DNA of 64,000 nucleotides, taken from positions 806,001 through 870,000 of the forward strand of contig NZ_JAAGNZ010000002.1 in NCBI RefSeq assembly GCF_010747415.1. The letters run 5' to 3'. Positions 58,572 to 64,000 of the stretch are shown piece after piece (positions within the stretch are counted from its first letter, which is position 1; each line of letters begins with the position of its first letter). The DNA comes from Spirosoma agri (GTDB lineage: Bacteria > Bacteroidota > Bacteroidia > Cytophagales > Spirosomataceae). A program made the position numbers and the translations under genes. Below the pieces are notes generated by a model that was given only the letters and a program-made list of their open reading frames with translations, did not search any database and was not told the origin of the DNA.

Positions 58572-60278
58572 ATGACGGATAGTACCCCACCTTTCAACGA
58601 TCGCTGGTTTTACGCTTTGGTAGCCGCCGGCGTATTTCTGAACGCCACTGGTTTGTTTGCGCCGATTCTGGAACCTGATGGGGCCTTGTATGCCTGCATT
58701 GCCAAAACGATGGCTCAGACCGGCGATTTTGTCAATCTGTACGCCGTTGGTCTCGACTGGCTCGATAAACCCCATTTCCCGTTCTGGGTGTCGGCCCTGG
58801 GTTACCTCGTTTTCGGCATTAACACGTTTGCCTATAAATTTCCCGCGCTGCTCTTTTACCTGGGCAGCGCCGTCTATACCTACAAGTTTGTTCGGCTTTC
58901 GTACCCCAAACTGACCGCACAGATTGCGGTGCTGGTGTTACTGACTGCCTTCCACGGCGTATTGTCAAACAGCGACGTGCGGGCCGAACCGTACCTGACG
59001 TTGCTTATCATTGGGCCGGTCTACCACTTTTATCGGGTTTTTCTGGGTGGCAAAACTGCGGGCAATGCGCAATCTGAAAACTGGTTGCATCTGATTGCGG
59101 GTTCGTTTCTGACGGGCTGCGCCATGATGACCAAAGGCGTATTTGTGATCGTTCCGATTGGTGCGGGATTGGGGCTGCACTGGCTGCTGACCGGCAACTG
59201 GCGCGAGTTGCTGAAACCCCGCTGGTATCTGGCCGTGCTTCTATCATTCGTCTTCACATTACCCGAAATTTATTGTTTGTACGCGCAATTTGACAGCCAT
59301 CCCGAGAAAGTCATATTCGGCAGCACAGGTGTGTCGGGTATCCGGTTTTTCTTCTGGGACAGTCAGTTCGGGCGTTTTTTCAATACAGGTCCGATCAAGG
59401 GCGCGGGCGACAAATTTTTCTTCGTCCATACGTTGCTCTGGGCGTTTCTGCCGTGGTCGCTGCCGCTCTATATCGGCGTTGGAAAGGCCGTTATTGGGAT
59501 AGTGAAACGCCGGGACCCATGTCCAGAATACGTTTCGCTGGGGTCGGGACTGGCCACATTTGCGCTGTTTTCGCTATCCGGATTTCAGCTGCCGCATTAC
59601 ATAAATATCGTGTTTCCCTTCTACGCGGTACTTACTGCGCAGTTTCTGGTTAGTCTGAATCCAACAAATCTCCGTCGATGGATTACCGGCCAAACGGTGA
59701 TCGGCTGCTTACTGGTTGTTCTGATTGTTGCCCTGCTGGTTGTGGTACGGCCTACCCACCTGGGCATTGCGCTGGTTTGGGTACTGGTCATTGTGTTCGC
59801 TACGTTCACGCTGTTTCGGCAGAACACGATGCTGTCGCTGCTGGGCCGCATGGTGGGGACGATGCTGTTGGTAGCGGGGGTACTGAACCTGTTTCTGTAT
59901 CCTACATTCATGCAGTATCAGGCGGGGTTAACAGCCGCCGAGTTTGTGAATGACCAACCGAAACTCGCCCAGCGGCCCACCCTACTATACGGCCCTGACA
60001 CATTTGGCGAAAGCTCCTGGTCCTATGAGTTTTACGCCCATGCTCCCACTCAATATGTTCGCGATGATTCGGTATTGCGACAACTAAGCAGTCGGCAGTC
60101 TGTACAGGTGTTTACTACCAGTACCTACGCCGATTCGCTGGAGGTACGCGGTTTTCACGTTCGGCGCATGGCTATTTTTCCGTACTTTCACATCAGCCAA
60201 CTGACCGGCGATTTCCTGAATTACAACACGCGGGCCACGACGCTGAAGCCTTATGTTCTGCTCGATGTCAGACGGTAA
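58572..60278 (+). CDS. GT39/ArnT-like membrane glycosyltransferase
   Basis: This is a polyprenyl-phosphate-sugar dependent transferase of the PMT/ArnT superfamily. The 568-residue protein has about 11 helices. The first loop carries the acidic pair in PILEPDGALYACIAKTM, followed by GLDWLDKPHFPFWVSALGYLVFG, the usual conserved segment. The C-terminal soluble part starts at about residue 450 (ALYGPDTFG-like LLYGPDTFGESSWS). It may modify lipid A or a surface glycan. It is divergent from the sigma-54 regulator gene. Confidence 0.87.
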   Translation: MTDSTPPFNDRWFYALVAAGVFLNATGLFAPILEPDGALYACIAKTMAQTGDFVNLYAVGLDWLDKPHFPFWVSALGYLVFGINTFAYKFPALLFYLGSAVYTYKFVRLSYPKLTAQIAVLVLLTAFHGVLSNSDVRAEPYLTLLIIGPVYHFYRVFLGGKTAGNAQSENWLHLIAGSFLTGCAMMTKGVFVIVPIGAGLGLHWLLTGNWRELLKPRWYLAVLLSFVFTLPEIYCLYAQFDSHPEKVIFGSTGVSGIRFFFWDSQFGRFFNTGPIKGAGDKFFFVHTLLWAFLPWSLPLYIGVGKAVIGIVKRRDPCPEYVSLGSGLATFALFSLSGFQLPHYINIVFPFYAVLTAQFLVSLNPTNLRRWITGQTVIGCLLVVLIVALLVVVRPTHLGIALVWVLVIVFATFTLFRQNTMLSLLGRMVGTMLLVAGVLNLFLYPTFMQYQAGLTAAEFVNDQPKLAQRPTLLYGPDTFGESSWSYEFYAHAPTQYVRDDSVLRQLSSRQSVQVFTTSTYADSLEVRGFHVRRMAIFPYFHISQLTGDFLNYNTRATTLKPYVLLDVRR

Positions 60279-60308
60279 ATGACGCGGTTTTGAAACCGGA
60301 CAGCCAGT

Positions 60309-60324
60309 TGTCCGAAAGCGGACA
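60309..60324 (+). promoter_or_regulatory. Palindromic activator site (TGTCCG-N4-CGGACA)
   Basis: The 16-base palindrome TGTCCGAAAGCGGACA lies about 90 bases upstream of the predicted start of the sigma-54 promoter. A further CGGACA half-site is at 60297-60302, 22 bases away. This is the place and type of an NtrC-family enhancer. Confidence 0.65.
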
Positions 60325-60377
60325 GGCGTTCAGTTGTCTTTTTTGCTAGTTTGTTGATTATCAATACGTACGATTAG

Positions 60378-60394
60378 TTGGCACGACTATTGGC
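60378..60394 (+). promoter_or_regulatory. Sigma-54 promoter of the exporter operon
   Basis: TTGGCACGACTATTGGC has a perfect -24 element (TGGCACGA), the right spacing and a -12 element TTGG in place of TTGC. It lies 63 bases ahead of the adaptor ATG at 60457. Confidence 0.75.
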
Positions 60395-60456
60395 CCAACA
60401 GGAGAAAAGCACAACCGTAGTGCCTTATTTCTTAACTGTGCTACTAGAATATTACA

Positions 60457-61704
60457 ATGGATCGCGCCTTACCTAAACGTTTCTGGACAACCCAACGCAT
60501 CGCAATTTTTGGTGGTAGTACGCTGGTGTTGGGCTTATTGGCTTACACGTTCATGTTTGCTGACCGCCGGTCGAAGCTGAACGTCGAAAAAGATAAAATA
60601 ACCGTATCGAACGTCGCTACCGGACCCTTTGAAGACTTTATCGCCGTTACGGGCGTAGTTCAGCCACTGAAAACGATCCGGCTGGATGCCATCGAAGGAG
60701 GCTACGTAACCCAAAAACTAGTTGAAGGGGGTACGATGGTCAAAAAGGGCGATGTGCTGCTGAAGCTCGAAAACCAGAGTCTCAAACTGAGCTTCCTGCA
60801 ATCAGAAACGGAAGCTAACCGGCTCGTCAACGATTTACAAAATACCCGTCAGCGGCTGCGGGTTGAGCGCTATACACTTCGCAAAACGCTGTCGGATCTG
60901 GATTATCAAACCGAACAGGCGAAAGATATTTTTGATCGTCAAACGAAGCTTTTTAAAGATAAAGTCATCTCGGAACAGGACTATCAGAAAGCGAAGATCG
61001 ATTATAATAAACTGATCGAACAGCGGAAGATCGAAGTTGAATCGCAGAAATATCAGGAAGACAATTCGAAGCTCCAGATTCAGCAATTGGAAGGTACGCT
61101 GCAACGCACACAGCGAAATGTTGCTCTTTGGCAGCAGACGCTGGATAATCTGGTCGTGAAAGCGCCGGTGTCCGGGCAGTTGTCGAGCATTGACGTGGAG
61201 GTTGGTTCAAACATCAACCGGGGCCAAAACATCGGCCAGATCGATGACCTGAACGGGTTTAAAATGCGGGTTGGCATTGATGAACATTACATCAGCCGCG
61301 TATTTTCGGGACTGAAAGGCTCGTTTGAGTTCAACGGTAAAACGCATGAACTCGCCATTAGCCGGGTCTATCCTGAAGTGAAAAGTGGTCGGTTTGAAGT
61401 CGATATGATTTTTCCGAAAGGAACGCCCGAAGGCATCAAACGGGGTCAATCGTCGCCCATTCAACTGGAGTTAGGGAAAGCGGCCAAAGCTACGCTGCTT
61501 CCGGTTGGTGGTTTCTTCTCCGACACGGGTGGCAACTGGGTCTACGTGCTGGATAAATCGGGCAAGCGGGCCGTAAAACGTCAGATTACGCTGGGCCGTA
61601 AAAACCCTGAATATTACGAAGTGCTGGATGGCCTGCAACCCGGCGATCAGGTGATAACAAGTTCGTACGAAAATTTTGGTGATAACGAAGTACTTGAATT
61701 TTAA
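60457..61704 (+). CDS. Periplasmic adaptor (HlyD/MacA-like) of an ABC exporter
   Basis: The 415-residue membrane-fusion protein has an N-terminal membrane anchor (IAIFGGSTLVLGLLAYTFMF), a biotinyl-lipoyl-like half (LDAIEGGYVTQKLVEGGTMVKKGDVLLKLE), a long alpha-hairpin with a charged coiled coil (residues about 115-235) and the second half VVKAPVSGQLSSIDVEVGSNI. The C-terminal part fits the MacA-type beta-barrel and proximal domains. It is the first gene of an operon with the ATPase and permease that follow. The sigma-54 promoter upstream indicates inducible expression. Confidence 0.9.
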   Translation: MDRALPKRFWTTQRIAIFGGSTLVLGLLAYTFMFADRRSKLNVEKDKITVSNVATGPFEDFIAVTGVVQPLKTIRLDAIEGGYVTQKLVEGGTMVKKGDVLLKLENQSLKLSFLQSETEANRLVNDLQNTRQRLRVERYTLRKTLSDLDYQTEQAKDIFDRQTKLFKDKVISEQDYQKAKIDYNKLIEQRKIEVESQKYQEDNSKLQIQQLEGTLQRTQRNVALWQQTLDNLVVKAPVSGQLSSIDVEVGSNINRGQNIGQIDDLNGFKMRVGIDEHYISRVFSGLKGSFEFNGKTHELAISRVYPEVKSGRFEVDMIFPKGTPEGIKRGQSSPIQLELGKAAKATLLPVGGFFSDTGGNWVYVLDKSGKRAVKRQITLGRKNPEYYEVLDGLQPGDQVITSSYENFGDNEVLEF

Positions 61705-61758
61705 ATCAGCCGAATCCCGCAGGGTCGCCTGAGCGGTTTAGAAATCATCTTATAAATT

Positions 61759-62435
<677 letters not shown>

Positions 62436-62436
<1 letters not shown>

Positions 62437-62513
62437 TAGAGACGCAATCCCTTGCGTCTCCTAGCCGGATGGTTTTGCTGACGCATAGGAGACGCAAGGG
62501 ATTGCGTCTCTAC
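62436..62513. repeat. Perfect 28-bp palindromic element within the exporter operon
   Basis: The arms at 62436-62463 and 62486-62513 are perfect complements around a 22-base loop. The left arm begins on the last base of the ATPase stop codon. In reverse, the loop matches the interior of the element at 28171-28262 (CAGCAAAACCATCCGG). It separates the ATPase and permease genes in one operon. Confidence 0.9.
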
Positions 62514-62527
62514 AAAACCATACCCTT

Positions 62528-64000
62528 ATGTTTCGTAATTACGTTAAGATCGCTATTCGGAGTCTGCTGAAACAGAAGCTCTACTCGTCCATCAACGTGT
62601 TTGGCTTGGCGCTGGGTATGGCGTGTAGTCTCTTGATTGGGCTCTGGGTAGGGGATGAACTTAGCTATGATCGGTTTCTGCCCGACGCCGAAAACATTCA
62701 GTATGTCCGGGTCAATTTTCCGTATAACGGGGAAACCGTGACGAACTCCGTAACGCCGGGTCCGTTGCAGGAAGCCATCGCGAAAGACGTTCCGGAAGTA
62801 GCGGCAGTAACGAAAATCAACTACGGCCAGGAATTTCTGATTAAAGTCGGGGAAAAAACGGCCAAAGAAAAAGGCAATTTCGCTACGCCCGACTTCTTTA
62901 GCGTGTTCGATCTGCCTGCCGTCGACGGAAACCCGAAAGCTGCGTTAGCGCAAACGAACAAAATTGTCATTACCCGGAAAGTAGCGGAAAAATTTTTCCC
63001 GAATGGGGTGGCCGTTGGTAAAACGCTGCAACTCGACAACGCTAAATTTTATGTTGTCGGCGCTGTTATCGAGAATTTGCCAACCAATTCGACACTGCAA
63101 TTCGGCTGGCTGGTCAACTGGAAAGTGCACGAGCAGGACTGGATGAAAACCTGGGGGAACAACTCTTTCCAGACGTTTCTGCGCCTGAAGCCCAATACAA
63201 CGGCTGCCCAGGCCGAACGGGCCATGAGCGATATTTACCCACGATTTGCCGGGAAGAATTTCGAGACAGGACGGCCGACGCTGCAACCCATTACCGATCT
63301 GCGCTTATATGCCGATTACAAAAATGGTAAATCGATTGGTGGTCGGATCGAGTACGTACGCATATTTTCGATTGTAGCGCTGTTCATCCTGCTGATTGCC
63401 TGCATCAATTTCATGAACCTGGCCACGGCGCGTTCGGCGATACGGGCTAAAGAGGTAGGTGTTCGGAAAGTGGTCGGGGCCATGCGATCATCGCTGGTCG
63501 GTCAGTTTTTGAGCGAGTCGCTGCTGACGAGTTTACTGGCCGCCATTCTGGCGCTGGGGTTGGTCTGGTCAGTGCTGCCCTCGTTCAATGCTACGTTTGA
63601 AAAACAATTAACGATCAATCTGGCTGAGCCAGCGCTCTGGCTTATCATTCTGGTACTGGTGCTGATAACCGGTATTGTGTCGGGTAGTTATCCGGCTTTC
63701 TTTCTGTCATCTCTGCAACCGATCAAGATTCTCAAAGGGCGTTTACAGTTCGGTGCCGGTCCCGCGCTGTTCCGGCGGGCGCTGGTCATTTTCCAGTTCT
63801 CACTGTCCATTTTCCTCATCGTTGGCATGTTGGCGGTCGGCAAGCAGATGAACTACCTGCGTACCAAGAATCTCGGCCTTGGCCGCGAAAACGTGGTTTA
63901 TCTGCCGTTGGAGGGCGAAATCGGTCAGCCCAAAAAGGTAGAAGCATTCAGGCAGGAGGTGCTGCGGACCCCATCGATTGTGTCAGCAACAACGGCTATG
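62528..64000 (+). CDS. MacB/FtsX-type ABC permease (cut by the window end)
   Basis: The frame opens with the ATG at 62528 (MFRNYVKIAIRSLLKQKLYSS) and runs through to the last base with no stop, giving at least 491 residues. It has an N-terminal helix (INVFGLALGMACSLLIGLWVG), a large MacB periplasmic core domain (about residues 60-265) and then FtsX helices (IFSIVALFILLIACINFMNLATARS followed by KEVGVRKVVGA). Further helices follow at about residues 340 and 385. The part seen is about half of the 780-800-residue paired FtsX permeases common in Bacteroidota; a second half should lie beyond. It exports an unknown substrate with the adaptor and ATPase. Confidence 0.9.
   Translation, partial: MFRNYVKIAIRSLLKQKLYSSINVFGLALGMACSLLIGLWVGDELSYDRFLPDAENIQYVRVNFPYNGETVTNSVTPGPLQEAIAKDVPEVAAVTKINYGQEFLIKVGEKTAKEKGNFATPDFFSVFDLPAVDGNPKAALAQTNKIVITRKVAEKFFPNGVAVGKTLQLDNAKFYVVGAVIENLPTNSTLQFGWLVNWKVHEQDWMKTWGNNSFQTFLRLKPNTTAAQAERAMSDIYPRFAGKNFETGRPTLQPITDLRLYADYKNGKSIGGRIEYVRIFSIVALFILLIACINFMNLATARSAIRAKEVGVRKVVGAMRSSLVGQFLSESLLTSLLAAILALGLVWSVLPSFNATFEKQLTINLAEPALWLIILVLVLITGIVSGSYPAFFLSSLQPIKILKGRLQFGAGPALFRRALVIFQFSLSIFLIVGMLAVGKQMNYLRTKNLGLGRENVVYLPLEGEIGQPKKVEAFRQEVLRTPSIVSATTAM

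Overview
The window is a dense chromosomal segment of a Bacteroidota bacterium, most likely a Cytophagales member of the Spirosoma type. The evidence is a SusC/SusD pair, DUF4290, DUF4468-like and DUF1684 proteins, promoters with the Bacteroidota -7 box TAnnTTTG, few Shine-Dalgarno sequences, base composition near half G+C, and many long intergenic palindromes. This assignment is inferred from gene families and signals; no rRNA or tRNA was recognised.

Layout. 0-16 kb: an endonuclease III gene, two small conserved genes, a CzcCBA-type metal efflux operon (minus strand), a divergent cysteine synthase-like enzyme, then a mostly minus-strand run (SDR dehydrogenase, AhpD-like protein, DUF4395 protein, methionine aminotransferase, DUF1684 lipoprotein-like protein, fatty acid hydroxylase). 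16.6-20.8 kb: an OmpR-type two-component system, an array of six 11-bp direct repeats ending just upstream of a -7 box, a small membrane/coiled-coil gene broken by an in-frame TAA, and a SulP anion transporter. 21-34.6 kb: a potassium cluster on the minus strand (sigma-54 response regulator, kdpF, kdpA, kdpB, kdpC, porin, KdpD sensor half, separate histidine kinase, kup). A TumA/TumE-like toxin-antitoxin pair lies on the opposite strand between kdpB and kdpA. 34.7-48 kb: housekeeping and metabolic genes (M28 peptidase, nucleoside hydrolase, CE15-type esterase, NUDIX, aromatic aminotransferase plus prephenate dehydrogenase, aldo/keto reductase, PA2169-type four-helix protein, MurA, DUF4290, MATE pump). 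48.3-53 kb: a SusC/SusD pair. 53-64 kb: an NtrY-like kinase behind an acyl-ACP desaturase, a lysophosphatidate acyltransferase, a heptad-repeat protein, a second sigma-54 response regulator, a GT39-like glycosyltransferase, and a MacB-type exporter (adaptor, ATPase, permease cut by the window end) behind a strong sigma-54 promoter match.

How the parts connect. The kdp cluster departs from the E. coli plan: the KdpD sensor half and the kinase are separate overlapping genes, and the likely regulator is an NtrC-type activator instead of KdpE. The second sigma-54 regulator probably acts at the palindromic site and -24/-12 promoter ahead of the MacB-type exporter. The OmpR-type pair probably acts at the 11-bp repeat array. 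The most unusual items are the toxin-antitoxin pair antisense inside kdp, the 11-bp repeat array with its broken downstream gene, and a set of long hairpin elements, two of which share an interior sequence.
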